A program made the position numbers and the translations under genes. Shown in pieces: positions 1 to 11,431 of a stretch of DNA of 64,000 nt. The DNA is taken from assembly GCF_910594005.1 (NCBI RefSeq), contig NC_057823.1, positions 102,782,015 to 102,846,014 of the forward strand, read 5' to 3'. Each line of letters begins with the position of its first letter. Position 1 is the stretch's first letter. A model generated the notes under the pieces. It worked only from the letters and a program-made list of their open reading frames with translations. It was not told where the DNA came from and ran no database searches. Source of the stretch: Cervus elaphus. Taxonomy: Eukaryota > Chordata > Mammalia > Artiodactyla > Cervidae.

Positions 1-950
1 CAGCCACATCATTCCCCCGAGGGCAGGCAGCTGTCACTCTGGAAGAGGTGATGGTGATGGTGCTGGAGATGGAGCTGCCCACTGTGGGGGTGGGAGGCGG
101 GACGGTGCCCATCATCGGTCTGTCGGGAAGAGGCTGGTCCCGATTGGCTGGAGCAGAAGCCCTGCGCCTCGGGCTTGGGCTGCCTCTGTTCCCTTCAAGT
201 TTATGTTTTTCCTTCTCCAGGTACCAGGACGGTTTCCCCAGAGGAAGGGATTCCAGAAGCAAGTAGGGCCGATGCACCTGCAGAGTCCAGTGTTCTGAGC
301 TTCACTCAGACGTAGCCCCTGATCCTATGATCCCCCCGGCTGTGCCCACCGCGGACCGAGCGCGAGGCGGTGGTTTGCAGAGAGTGGGGTTGCAGTGGCC
401 ACTGGGGCCGGCGCAGGGGATGATCACAGGAGTCCTGATGGCCCCGCTGCCCTCAGAAGCCGGGGGCGCGTCTGTGGCTCTGCTTGAGTAAGTGCCCGCC
501 GTGGCCGCCCTGGCCCACGTGGGCTCTGCCCTAGGCCCCAGTTGCCTCTGCATGCCCAGGTGGAGGCTCTTCCCAGGTCCTGGCCGCCTTAGGGCCAGGC
601 CCAGACTGTGGCTTGGAGTGAGCGGGGCCGGGCATTTGCTCCTCTAGGGCTGGGTGGGCCGGGGGCTCAGCGGGGTAGCCGCTGTTTAGGGGCAAGCAAG
701 CCCTGCACATCCCCCAGTAGGGCCGTCTAGCCCTCCCCAGCCCCCGGCTCTGCCCCGGCGGTTCTTCCGGAAGCCAACAGGGCTGGCTTGTCCCCTCTGC
801 CTGGGAGCCCAGAACGGGGATGAGCGGCCTGTGGCTCAACCACTTTCTCCTCAGGGTGAGTGTCCACCGGAGTCGTTTCCCTTTGCCCTGAGTTCCCTGC
901 CAGGCGCACAGGTCCTGACCTGATGCTTTTCTTCCATCCTTCCTAGTTAA
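1..950. other. GC/CpG-rich block with sharp 3' compositional edge
   Basis: This block is rich in G, C and CG dinucleotides, unlike the AT-rich DNA that begins around 940-960. I do not recognise it. Short open frames exist on both strands, but none shows a known domain, repeat or signal peptide. A polypyrimidine tract followed by AG ends at 220, and another ends at 854 directly before a GTGAGT at 856-861. These look like splice sites, but no convincing exon lies between them. It could be the end of a gene or CpG island lying left of the window, a decayed satellite unit, or a transposed GC-rich segment. Confidence 0.4.
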
Positions 951-3206
951 CGTGTATATCTTTCTTGTATCCTAGATTGTACACGAGTGCTTCTACTATT
1001 TCCAATTAACTTTCCATGAGAATCGTTCCACATATATGTGTGTTTTTGACATGTTCATGTGGGGAGGTGAGTTCCACATTTTCTCCCCCATCTTGATCTC
1101 CCCTCTGCCTTTTAAGGATTTTGATTCACTTGATTTTTTGCATTTAAAAATCACAACTAATTTTCCAATTATCTGAAAATTAGGAGCTTCAGGAGCATTG
1201 ATTTTGTCCTAATTAACTTAATTTTAAGTGTATACACTATAACTTTTTTTTAAACATAACAACTCCCTTTGTATCATATTTGATTTAAAAAGTAATCTCC
1301 ATAGCAAGTTGTCACCATTAACTGCATGACTCACAATCCAAAACGTGCACCTTATCTTCCCTACAGTATTTGACAAGCAGAAACGCTCCTATGAAAATTA
1401 TCATTGACATCATTCTCTCTGAAATCTATCATTAACATCGCTATTTGGTATCAAACAAGCATTAGAAAGTTCCACCCATGCCTTTTATCAACTGATATTG
1501 TACTACTTCGTTTTCAACTTACCAAATGTCAACATCAGTAGAAAACATGTAAATTTTGGAGGACAAGCAAATTAATTAGTTTAATTTGTCCAAAACCAAA
1601 TTAACAGACATCCAGTTGGGTGATAGTGAGAACTGCAGCTATCACAACTGAAATCTGTTATTATATCTAATGTGTATCTCCCCTAAAATATTTCAAGTTT
1701 CGTGAGAATACAGATTGTATTTCTCTCGCTAACTGATGCTTTTTCACGGACCAGAGCAAAACCTAATCTACACAAAGAGGTAGAGATAGATCAGATACAT
1801 ACATGTACATACGTGTGTGTGTTTTTCAGTGAAGAGTAGGAAAAGGGAAGGAGTAAAATTAGTTGCATCTTAAGGCAAGATAGCACTAGAAAGCATAGCC
1901 ACCCTTCTTATGATTAGCTGCATGAAGTTTTTATGGAAAAATATAAGAATTCAAAAGCAATATAAATGAAGTAGAGGATTCTAGCAAACAATAAAGAGAA
2001 ATTGAAAAGTAAAGTATGTTAAAACCATGTACATATATGTATAGAGAAAATATATAATATGCTGTCACATAACTTTTATGTTAATAAAAATTTAAATCAT
2101 GTTCCTTCTAAAATGATCTGTTTATAATTTCGAGAATACTCTGTGTGTATCTATATATATGTGTGTGTGTGTGTGTGTGTATACCTTACATATATTTTTC
2201 TCCTTTGTGTATTGCACACCATTCAGTGATGGGTGTATGTGTGCATATGATACATGCATTGGTAACATTTTTTTTATCATTATGCAATTGATATTTCACC
2301 ATTTAATGTGGAATAGAATGTTCCATGGAGTATAGCATTGGAGACTATATGGAAGCACTCAAGATAGTTTTTGCTTTATGATTGTTGTTGATAATGATGA
2401 TGACAGTGGTGATATTTGTATGTGTTGATTAAAAACAAATTCCACTTCTGGTACATTCACTGTTCTCATCAGGATACAAAAGCCTTAAAATAAGTACACA
2501 GGGTCATGCTGCAAACTTTTTGGCATGATGATATCAACCGTGAACTCTGTGCCAGTCTTGGCATTTGAATCTACTTCTGCAGCGGTTGCTATGGTAAGTA
2601 ATTGTGAAGATTCTTTTTCATATTAAATGAAAAGGAAGTTAAATAATGTGAAGAAGTACATAAAGTGGTTATAGAGATCAAAGCTAATGTTAAAGTTGTG
2701 GGGCATAAAAATAGAGTTTGAATAGGGACTGATTCACTAGATTATTTTAACCCAAAGGCTTTCCTCCAATTTACAAAGGAATCAGCACGGTGCTCAAGCC
2801 CACTGTTTAAATAAAATATCCTGACTGCCAAAGGGAGAAGAGACTCTTAAGTCACAGACACACTTTCAAAGCCTCAAAAGACTCTGTCTTACTAACACAG
2901 CACAGAGTATGAGAGGCTGAAACTGCAGAGGACTGAGGTGTTGGGGCCACAGTATAACTGTGTTTTCAGGAATCATTTCTAGGTATAACTCAGATTCTGA
3001 AACTTTCCTCAAATAACAGGCATCACCTTCGATAGTTTTTTAAGATGGATTTCACTACCCACTTACTAGCCATTTTAAACCAGTGTGGAAGACCCAGATT
3101 GCAGCTGTTAAGGTCTGTTTCAGTTGCTTGCTTGTCACCTGTTATTTAGATATGGGGAAAGACTGTCTTCTAGAGTGGAGAAGCCTTTCTATTATTAGTG
3201 GCCAAT
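951..3206. other. AT-rich DNA, no gene or clear repeat recognised
   Basis: Apart from the microsatellite near 2.16 kb I see no open frame with coding character and no confident transposable element. Short TA-, GT- and ATGTACAT-like runs are scattered through 1780-2180. It is probably unique or very decayed intergenic sequence. Confidence 0.4.
2141..2184. repeat. (TG)n microsatellite with TA-rich lead-in
   Basis: A short TA run is followed by ten uninterrupted GT units at 2161-2180. This is a simple dinucleotide repeat of the kind that is often length-polymorphic. Confidence 0.9.
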
Positions 3207-3219
3207 AAAACTAGTATAG

Positions 3220-3496
3220 GTGCTGCTGCTGCTGCGAAGTCGCTTCAGTCGTGTCCGACTCTGTGCGACCCCATAGACGGCAGCCCACCAGGCTCCCCCG
3301 TCCCTGGGATTCTCCAGGCAAGAACGCTGGAGTGGGTTGCCATTTCCTTCTCCAATGCGTGAAGGTGAAAAGTAAAGTGAAGTCACTCAGTCGTGTCTGA
3401 CTCTTAGGGACCCCATGGACTGCAGCCCACCAGGCTCCTCCATCCATGGGATTTTCCAGGCAAGAGTCCTGGAGTGGGGTGCCATTGCCTTCTCCA
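3220..3496 (-). mobile_element. Bov-A2 SINE with target-site duplication
   Basis: The copy contains two related Bov-A units. On the plus strand it starts with a (CTG)n run (the reversed 3' AGC repeat), and each unit carries the block ending in a GGTTGCCATT- or GGTGCCATT-like motif. Bov-A2 is a non-autonomous ruminant SINE thought to be mobilised by BovB, whose 3' end it shares. The flanks carry a direct repeat: AAAACTAGTATAG at 3207-3219 and AAAATAGTATAG at 3497-3508, differing by one base deletion. That supports a complete insertion. Open frames across it on the minus strand, including a short glutamine run encoded by the CTG repeat, are incidental. Confidence 0.95.
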
Positions 3497-3508
3497 AAAA
3501 TAGTATAG

Positions 3509-4570
3509 AGAAATGACAAAAAGAATATTCAGCAGACAGTATAGGGCCTTTGAAACAAAGATAATTGTAATAATCAGGCAGACAGAAAGAAAACTTCCAA
3601 AATCTTTTCTTAATAAATCTGAATTTCGTCAATATCTCTTTTACTTTTTATACGTCTAGTTTCATTTACTATTAACAGATCCAGACTTATTTATCTGAAT
3701 AATAATTAGCAGTGCCAGTGGGTGCCTGACAGGTAAAATAAACATACGATTTAAATCCAGTATCAGAAAAAGGGAGTTGGGGTGCTTATGGTAAATTGGA
3801 GCATGTGTAGCCAACCGAAAGTCATTCATATTTAATTCATTTTGAAGCAGTTTGCTGGAAAAGAAGCACATTTAATTAGACTTCTCCAGGCTACACATTT
3901 TGGTGGTTCTGGCAAATCTTTCTGTTAGGTTCAGCCACACAGAGCCTCTTTATTTCCCTTCTTCCTCTGTCCTTTACTTCCTCATCCCCCACCTCCACAC
4001 TCCCGTCTATCTTCTCTTTTGAAAACTTTCCCTCCTGAAGATGTCCTGCATGCTCATCTCCTGGTGACATTCAGGCATTTTAGGGGAAAATGCCCCACCC
4101 GTGGGGCGGGGGCAGGGGGCTGGCGGCCCTGACAGTAACTAGGTAAACACAGGCGTTTAATTGAGGGAGGAATATTCCAGGGTCCACTGTCGTCACGCAC
4201 CTAACTTACATTCTCAAGTCGGGCTTCATATAAGTAACAGAAGAGATGTTTTGATTTGTTTCCTGGATGTATATATGTACAAATATATAGAGTCCAAATC
4301 ACAAAGTAGATGAGGAAGGATATCAATTACTTCAAACACCAGTAATTAAAGTTTTTATCACATATATTTCTTTTTCTAATTTTGACAATGTTGATATTTA
4401 CACATTTTGTCCGGTTTTCTAGGAAAAAATCCAAATATTTTAGCAGTCTGTAATTAAAATTTTTCCTTTTAATATTCATTATTGTTCCTATAAATTGCTA
4501 TACAAATATATATTGTGCCTATAAATATTGTCATGTATAAATATATATTGCTATAATTATAATCACACCA
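3509..4570. other. Unassigned stretch with a short GC-rich hairpin
   Basis: No gene or confident repeat is recognised. A perfect palindrome lies at 4092-4107: arms GCCCCAC and GTGGGGC around a 2-base loop. It is followed by G-rich sequence to about 4125. The rest is AT-rich, with a C/T-rich patch at 3940-4040. Confidence 0.4.
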
Positions 4571-4574
4571 TTTT

Positions 4575-5540
4575 TGTTTACTTTAACTTTATTCCTTTTG
4601 TTGAGCTTTTATTTTATATTGGATTATAGTTGATTAGCCATGTTGTGTTATTTTCAGGTATAAAACAAAATGTTTCTGTTATATACATACGTGTACCTAT
4701 CCTTTTTCAAATTCTTTTCCCCTTTAGGTTATCACGGAGTATTGAAAGGGGTTCCTGTGTAGTACACTAGGTCCTTATAAGCCATCTATTTTAAAGATAG
4801 CATGTGTACCTGTCAATCCCATACTCCCGAGCTGTCCTCTCTACTACCGTCCCCTCCAGTAACCCTAAGCTCATTTTCTAAGTCTGTGTGTCTGTTTCTG
4901 TTCTGTAAATACGTTTATTGCATATTTTTAGATTCTGCATATAGGAGATATCATATGATGTTTTTCTTTCTCTGACTTACTTCGCTTATTATTATAATCT
5001 CCAGATCTCTTCATGTTGCTGCAAGTAGCGTTCTTTCATTCTTTTTAATGGCTGAGTGATATTTCATTGTATATATGTACCTCATATTCTTTATCCATTC
5101 ATCTGTTGATGGACAGATGTTTAGGTTTGCTTCCATGTCTTGGCTATTGTAAATACTGTTGCAATGAACCTTGGGATGCACGTATCATTTCAAACCATGT
5201 TTTTTTCCAGAAATATGCCTAGAAATGGAATTGTTGGATTATATGGTAGTTCTATTTTTAGTTTCTTAAGGAACCGCCATCCTATTTTCCATAGTGGCTG
5301 TACTAATTTATATTCCCAACAATAGTATAGGAGGGTTCCCTTCTCTCTACACCCTCTTCAGCTATTATTGTTTGTAGATTTTTTAATGGTGGGCATTCTT
5401 ACTGATGTGAAGTGATATCACTGAGTTTTGCTTTACATTTCTCTAATAATTAGCAATGTTGAGCATCTTTTCATATGCCTCACGACCATCTGTACATCTT
5501 CTTTGGAGAAATGTCTATTTAGCTCTTCTGTCTACTTTAT
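4575..5540 (-). mobile_element. L1 LINE 3' end (3' UTR and ORF2 C-terminus), decayed
   Basis: Read on the minus strand, this is the C-terminal end of L1 ORF2 followed by the 3' UTR. On the plus strand it shows the antisense blocks of an L1 3' end: a CTTCCATGTCTTGGCTATTG motif near 5131, a TTTATCCATTCATCTGTTGA motif near 5090 and a TAGTTTCTTAAGGAACC motif near 5260. It contains many substitutions and no long ORF2 frame, so it is an old, 5'-truncated, inactive copy. Confidence 0.85.
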
Positions 5541-7255
5541 TAAAGAATATTTTTAATGCAGTTAAGTGGACAGATATACAGTTTGAGTTTTGACAAATGT
5601 ATTTCTCTTTATAACCCACCAACTAATCAATATATAAAACATTTCCATCATCTCAGACAATTCCTTTGTTCATATTTTCAATCAATTCTCTTTTCAGCCC
5701 CCAATTCAACCATTGTCAGGATTTCTAACATGATAAAGTTAGCTTGATCTTAACTTTCAAATAAGTCATCCATACAGGATATATATTTTTGTTGTCTGGC
5801 TTCTTTTACTCAGCATGATGTTCTGAGATTTATTCATGCTGCAAGTATCAAGTAGGTTGTTCTTTTTCAATTGCTGATGATCATTGCATTCTGTGAATAT
5901 ATCAAAACTTACTTATCCATTCTGCTCTTGGCTATTTGGATCACTTTTAGTCGTGTGGCTCTTATGAACAATGTTGTTATGCAACATACTGTAGAGGTCT
6001 TTTGTGTACCCAAATTTTAATATTTCTTGTAAAAATGCTTGGAATGGACTTATTTGGCAAATGCAAATTGTTTTAAAAATGGGACTGTGCTATTTTACAG
6101 TGTCTCTTATGGTATATTAGATATCCAGTTGTTCCACATCCTTGCCAACATATTGTAAACCTTGTCAGTTTTATAATGTTAGTTCTTTGGTGAGTGTGAA
6201 ATGGTACTGAATTTTGGATTTAATTTACATTCTCCTGATCACTGGTAATACTGAGTACTTTTTTCTTGATTTTATCAATCAGTCCTATATCATCTTTTGT
6301 AATGTAGCAGCACAAGTATTTCATCCATGTTTTAGATTTGCCCTATTATAGTAATTATTATTCTGTTGTGGGAAATTATTGTATGTCCTAGAGAGAGTTT
6401 GTCTAATACACATTTTGCTTATATGTTCTTAATTCAGTGTTTGAATGCTGTTTTTGATAAGCAGAAGTTTTCATTTTATGTGACTGCTGGTGTTCCGAAG
6501 GTGTATCTTCTTTTAAATTAATCTGTTTCGGCTGCTCTGGTCTTCACTACTGTGTGGGGCTTTGTCGAGTCGCCGTGAGTAGGGGTTGCCCTCTGGCTGC
6601 AGTGCTCAGGCCTCTCGTAGGGTCGTAGGATCTCTTGTCGTGGCTTGCAGGCTCTTCGGCACAGGCTCAGAAGTTGTGGCACATGGGCTTAGCTTCCCCA
6701 TGGCACGTGGAATCTTCCCAGACCAGGTATCGAACCCGTGTCCCCTGCCTTGGCAGGTGGATTCTTACCCACTCTACCACTAGGGAAGTCCATGTATGTG
6801 TGTCTTGAATAAGAACATGTTGCCTATATCAAGGTCATGAAGGTATTCTCACATGATTCCCTTTAGAAAGTTTATATATCACCTCCTGTTTTTAGGTCTA
6901 GAAATGTGCATGAATAAATTTTTGTTTGATATGACATATAGTTTGAGGCTTATTTCTCTTTCCTCATAACTGTTTAAATATTTTAGCAGAATTTCTTCAA
7001 AAGACTATTATTCCCAATGAATAGTTTTAGCATGTTTGTAGAGAATTAGCCATATGATTCTTTCTGATCTGTCTCTAATGTCCTAATTATTGATTTGTTT
7101 ATCATTACATTGATACCAAGTGCATTAACTGCTTTACAGAAAACCTTGTAAGGAAGTCACATAAGTCTTCTAAACTTGTTCTTTTCTAAGATAGTTTTGC
7201 ATACTCTTGGTCCTTTTCATGTCATAATAATAGTTTCAAATTAACTGTCTTGCTA
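5541..7255 (-). mobile_element. Ancient L1 3' region, interrupted by a CHR SINE
   Basis: This is a second minus-strand L1 3'-terminal sequence, older than its neighbour at 4575. It carries recognisable antisense blocks: 'ATCCATTCTGCTCTTGGC' near 5916, 'ATATCCAGTTGTTCCACATC' near 6121, and the 'TTTTGCATACTCTTGGTCCTTT' type block near 7195 (several bases differ from consensus). A CHR-type SINE at 6525-6792 splits it. No coding capacity remains. The boundary with the younger L1 at about 5540 is approximate. Confidence 0.65.
6525..6792 (-). mobile_element. CHR-type tRNA-derived SINE
   Basis: Reading the minus strand gives the cetartiodactyl CHR SINE. It starts with GGACTTCCCTAGTGGTAGAG, has a B-box-like GGTTCGATAC, then a body of CCATGGGGAAGCTAAGCCCATG type and a 3' part mentioning CGCAGCCGAAACAG-like sequence. 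CHR SINEs derive from tRNA-Glu and were active in the ancestor of whales, hippos and ruminants. This copy is moderately diverged and sits inside the older L1. Confidence 0.85.
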
Positions 7256-8070
7256 CAGTAAAAAAGAGTGCTGTTTGAAAATTGTAAGGAAGATAAAATA
7301 CATTTATGGAACTGTATTTATCAATACGACCAATTTACATCATCTGTTTACAAGATTAATTGTTTGTCTGTACCTCCATCAATATGCAAAACACTATAGA
7401 TGTTATACATATGACCAACACTTGACACCAAAAATGAAAAGATAATGTGAAACAGAAATTCATATTTAATTACAGGCATAACAATTCACGCATTGATAAT
7501 AAGCAACAGTGTGGTTGCTTTACAGTATATCCACTAATGAATGAATCATAAAATTTTAAGGCATGCAGTACTGCAGTTATATTCATAAAACCATTTTGGA
7601 AACATTGTTTACATAAAAAAAAACTAGCTGTGAAAACAGGCAGATGCACTGTTTCTTCAGTTAGGAAAGAGGGAGAAAAAAAAAAAAGAAAGAGGGAGGA
7701 AGGGAGAATGAAGTGGAGGGAAAAGGTGGGGGAAGGGAGAAAAGTGGAAAGAGTGCAGCTTACTCATGTAATTTTTTGAAAACAAAGTTACAAAACAGAA
7801 CGAAAACTAACACATTATTAATTGTATTTTAAATATCACTTACCTTATGCCTATAAAAGTATAAACTAGTGTCCACATATATTTTATGCAACCATGATTT
7901 ACCTTTTTTCTTATTTGTTGGATATTTCTAACCTATATAGTACATCTATGAGTTTTTTATGAGTTCTTTTTCAAACTGTTGCAATGCTCCAAAAATTTTC
8001 CAGTATATTTATTTAAAAATATTAGTATATAAGTGAACCTATGCAGTCCAAGTTGTCCAAGGGTCAACTG
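7256..8070. mobile_element. Tigger-like (pogo/Tc1-mariner) DNA transposon relic
   Basis: The right end at 8056-8070 reads TCCAAGGGTCAACTG. Its reverse complement, CAGTTGACCCTTGGA, is close to the terminal inverted repeat I recall for Tigger1/MER2 elements, followed inward by a GTCCACTTATA-like stretch as in that family. Tigger elements duplicate TA on insertion; here the flank reads CA, which could be a mutated TA. I cannot locate the left terminus. The start given is only where the preceding L1 match ends, and the internal sequence has no transposase frame. A purine-rich tract lies inside it. Confidence 0.5.
7664..7755. repeat. Purine-rich (GA/GGGA) tract
   Basis: Roughly 90 bases are almost all A and G on the plus strand, with GGGAGGAAGGGAG-type runs and a 12-base A run. 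It is low-complexity DNA with no fixed repeat unit. Confidence 0.8.
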
Positions 8071-8730
8071 CACTTACTTTTTTTATAATGGACTTGTGTT
8101 TTGCCACATGTTAAATTTAACGATTAGTTTTAATGTTTGTGTATTAGATATCCTTGAATTGTCACTGTCTGCATGTAAATACAGACCACTTCTTTCTTTT
8201 CAACATTTGTGCCATTGATTCCTTTACTTTTGTATTTTTAGACTGTAAGGAACTTTGCATGTCAGCAGGATGTGGAGTATAAGTATGGAAGAGGACATCC
8301 TTCCTTTTTTACTGATCTTAAGGAAATGCTTCCAGTAATTCACCATGAAGAATGATGTAAGTCATTATGTATTTCTTGTTTGTTTGTTTTATAGATGCCC
8401 TTTATTGAGAGAATTCTGTTTCTACTCACTGAGACACTTTATTATGAACAGGTATTGGTTTAGCTAACTGATTTTTCTACATTTAGGAAATACTTCATGT
8501 TTCTTCAATGATAAAAGATCTTTTTGTGATAACACTTGATCAGGATATATTATGAACTTTGAATATTGCTGTATTTTACTTATTTGCAAATTTTATAATA
8601 TCTTTATGAATATTGGTCCTTAATTTTTCTTACCTTGAATTTTCTTTTGGGGGGTCTTTGTACCATTCTGGCTACTTAAAGTGAAATGAAAGTACTTATT
8701 ATTACTTTTCTTTTTCTGGAAATATTTTTT

Positions 8731-8926
8731 TTTTTAAGGATTTTTTTTTTTAAATGTGGACCATTTTTTAGAAGTCTTTATTGAATTTGCTACAATATTA
8801 CTTCTGTTTTTAGTTTTGGTTTCTGGCCAAGAGGCATGTGGGGTCTTAGCTTCCCGACCAGGGATCAAACTTACATCCTCTGCATTGAAAGGTGAAATCT
8901 TAACCACTGGACCACCAGGGAAGTCC
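8731..8926 (-). mobile_element. CHR-like SINE with perfect 15-bp TSD
   Basis: The minus strand starts GGACTTCCCTGGTGGTCCAG, the head of a tRNA-derived cetartiodactyl SINE, with a B-box-like TTTGATCCCTGGTCGGGAAG. The copy ends in an A-rich tail (T-rich on the plus strand). The sequence CTGGAAATATTTTTT occurs on both sides, at 8716-8730 and 8927-8941, so both insertion boundaries are secure. It lies inside L1 DNA. Confidence 0.88.
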
Positions 8927-9065
8927 CTGGAAATATTTTTTTAAGCGTGATAATATTTCCCTCCTTAGTGCTTGAGAAAATCTACGAGTAAAACTATATA
9001 TTTAGAGTAACTTTTGGGGGAAGACCTTAACTTTTACAGCTCCAATTTCCTTTGCAGATAGAGGG

Positions 9066-9421
9066 ATTTTATTTTGTTGCTTTTTATTTTGGTGTGTGCT
9101 GGGTCTTCCTCGCTGCGTGTGTGCTTTCCCTAGTTGCAGAATGCGGTAGCCACTCTCTAGTTGCGGTGCTCGGGAATCTCACTGGGCGGCTTCTCTTGTG
9201 GCTGAGCGTGGGCCCAGGGCCCTCGGGCTTTGGGGGCTGCAGCGGGCAGGCTCGGGATTGCAGGCTTTGGCGTTGGGCCTCAATAGTTGTGGCACTTGGG
9301 CTTAAATTGCCCTGCAGCAGCAATTTAATTGTCCTGTGGAATCTTCCCGGACCAGGGATCAAACCAGCATCCCCTGCATTGCAAGAAGGATTCTTAACCA
9401 CAGGACCACCAGGAAAGCCCC
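9066..9421 (-). mobile_element. Long CHR-type SINE
   Basis: The minus strand begins at the right edge with GGGCTTTCCTGGTGGTCCTG and runs through the CHR body. Its tail contains CACGCAGCGAGGAAGACCCA, the typical AACGAAGACCCAGC-type 3' region. Frames of 124 codons (plus) and 105 codons (minus) lie across it. They reflect GC-rich SINE sequence and are not genes. I found no clear TSD. Confidence 0.85.
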
Positions 9422-10649
9422 AGTGAGCTATTTTTCCAGAATCTTTCCATTTAATCTATGTGTTCACATTTATTGATATTACATATTAAGCTGTTTTTAA
9501 TGTTCTCTTACTGTCCTTTTCATGCGCATTGGATCTAACGATGTTCTAAATGGTGGTGGTTTGTATTTTCTCTTTTATTTTTCTCTATTGGTCATGCTAA
9601 GATTTTATAAATTTTATGAAAATATCAAACAACTATTCTAGGTTTAGTAAATGTTTCTATTGCTGTTGAGTTATCTATTTTATTAGTTCCTACTCTTTTG
9701 TCTATATTTGAGGACTTGAAAGTATATGATTAAATCAATTTGATTTTTTTCTTTTCTAGCAGATATTTTCATTCTTAAAATTTTCTCTAGGTAATGCTTT
9801 TGCTACATCCCATAAATATTTAACTTTTTCATTTTCATCCAGTTTGAAATATTTTCTAGCTTACTTGCCATTCATACTTTAATATGAGTTATTTATTTAT
9901 TAATAGTGCACTGATTCAATTCCAAAAAATGAATATTCTATTTATATTTGCTATTGATTTTTAGTTTAACTACTTGTTGCCAAAGAAAATGTTTCATATG
10001 ATTTCAGTTATTTATTGGGCTTATTTGAGGTTGTATTTTGGAAAATGTTTCTCATACCTAAAATAATATATGTTCTGCATTTGTTAGGTGCAGTGATCTA
10101 TAGATGTCAAATTAATTCGGTTGAAAAGGTCCTATTCATTCAATCAAACACTGAGAATGGGGGGGATGTCAAAATCTCTCACTATAATGTGGGTTTGTCT
10201 CTTTCTCCCGCTAGTGATTTATTTTTTCTTATATAATTTGAAGTCCTGTTATTGGTGCATAGACACATGGTATTACGATATCTTCTTAAGGGATTAGCTA
10301 CTTTGCTATTAACACTGACCTCTTTGTCCCTGGTACTATCTTTTATCTTGAAGAGTATACTGCTCTTATGTTAATGAGGCCAGCTTTGGTTTTCTTTTGA
10401 GTAGCTTTTGCATGCTATAGCATTATTTGACCATCCTTATGCTTTCACACTGCCTTTGATTATATATTGAAAGTTCTCTTCTTAGAAACAGCAGACGGTT
10501 GAATCCTAATATTTTCAGTAGTTGGTTCAACTATCACTTCCTTTCTGCTTTTCTGAATATCCCCAGAAAGATTAGTTTGCTCAGTTTGGGATATGCCTCT
10601 TTTATTGCTTTGAAACACTGAATTTTAATTATTTATTTTATTTCTCTTC

Positions 10650-10768
10650 CCTTTAGAATGTTATATCCTTAAAACTGGAGAGTACATCCCTAACTTTTTT
10701 GTATTACTAATATTTAGCATAATATTGAAAATTACAGTTTCTCCAGTATTATATGTTGAATAAATAAG
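10650..10768 (+). mobile_element. L2 LINE 3' end, decayed
   Basis: The order of motifs fits an L2 3' terminus: TAGAATGTTATATCCTTAAA, then a weak internal part, then TTGAATAAATAAG at the end. Consensus L2 has TAGAATGTAAGCTCC and ends in a run of TTGAATGAATGA units. It is an ancient fossil with no coding content. Confidence 0.5.
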
Positions 10769-11421
10769 TGGTGTTCCATGTAGATCATGGTATTATGAGA
10801 TATATGATTAAGGAGAAAGGGAGAATGCCTTCTAATCCTTACGATATTAAGTTAGTATATTCTTGTCATCCTATGAGCACACTTTAAGCCCCATTTACTA
10901 TTCAATTAAGAGAAAAACACCTATCACATAGTGTAAGAATACTGTCTAAGAACTGCTTAAAAACTCTTTATCCCATAGCTTATTGACATTGAGCTCAGTA
11001 TGAAATTAATGTTATTAATTGAATAGAATTTGATTATTTAATTTGATCTGGAGGGATTTATTTTACCCAACTTGTGCATTATAAAGATTATAAGCAAATG
11101 AGATGTCTTAAGCATAACCAATACCTGAAGCAAAAGTTAGCAGAATACAGGATGATATAGATGGATTCAGCAAATCTTAGCAACCTGGAGTCTAGTCAGT
11201 GATAAACTAAACAGCCTCCCATGCTAAATAACATCTCTAAAACATTCAGTAACAGTGTGCACAAATAGTTTGCCAACAGTTGTGCTCATAAAAGAACAAC
11301 AACAAAAAAATACATGCTGTGTTTCTATGGCTTATGATTTTGAAGTAGAAGACATGATATTTGAAATTGATCAGTGAAATACTGGTTATGTTGAAGTATT
11401 TCCAATCATTTGAGGATTTCT
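10769..11421. other. Unassigned AT-rich stretch
   Basis: I see no gene, RNA or confident repeat between the L2 fragment and the BovB fragment. An A-rich run at 11294-11310 is the only low-complexity feature. Confidence 0.4.
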
Positions 11422-11431
11422 AACATGCAAC

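Larger units (their letters stand above)
8071..10610 (-). mobile_element. Ancient L1 internal region (ORF2-like), split by two CHR-type SINEs
   Basis: Minus-strand L1 sequence is identifiable from about 8160. The antisense reverse-transcriptase region runs through 8250-8720, and similar sequence continues at 8935-9060 and 9425-10560. Blocks such as CTTTTGCTACATCCCATAAA near 9795 and a TTGGTGCATAGACACATGGT-like block near 10252 match what I recall of old L1 in antisense. Frames are thoroughly broken. The two SINEs inside (8731-8926 and 9066-9421) are younger. The part at 8071-8160 is unassigned. Confidence 0.65.

Noticed and set aside
48..266. 72-codon plus frame at the window start with a glycine-rich TVGVGGGTVP segment
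   Set aside because: The phrase is reminiscent of some enzyme glycine loops, but the rest shows no family pattern and the frame fits GC-rich composition. It is not enough to call a gene.
840..862. Splice acceptor immediately followed by a donor
   Set aside because: The implied exon would be one base long; this is a chance juxtaposition.
3195..3519. Minus-strand frames ending in a polyglutamine or polyserine run
   Set aside because: The run comes from the CTG/AGC repeat that ends every Bov-A2 SINE.
9052..9426. Overlapping frames of 124 (plus) and 105 (minus) codons
   Set aside because: Both lie over a CHR-type SINE; identical-type frames occur in many SINE copies and are not genes.
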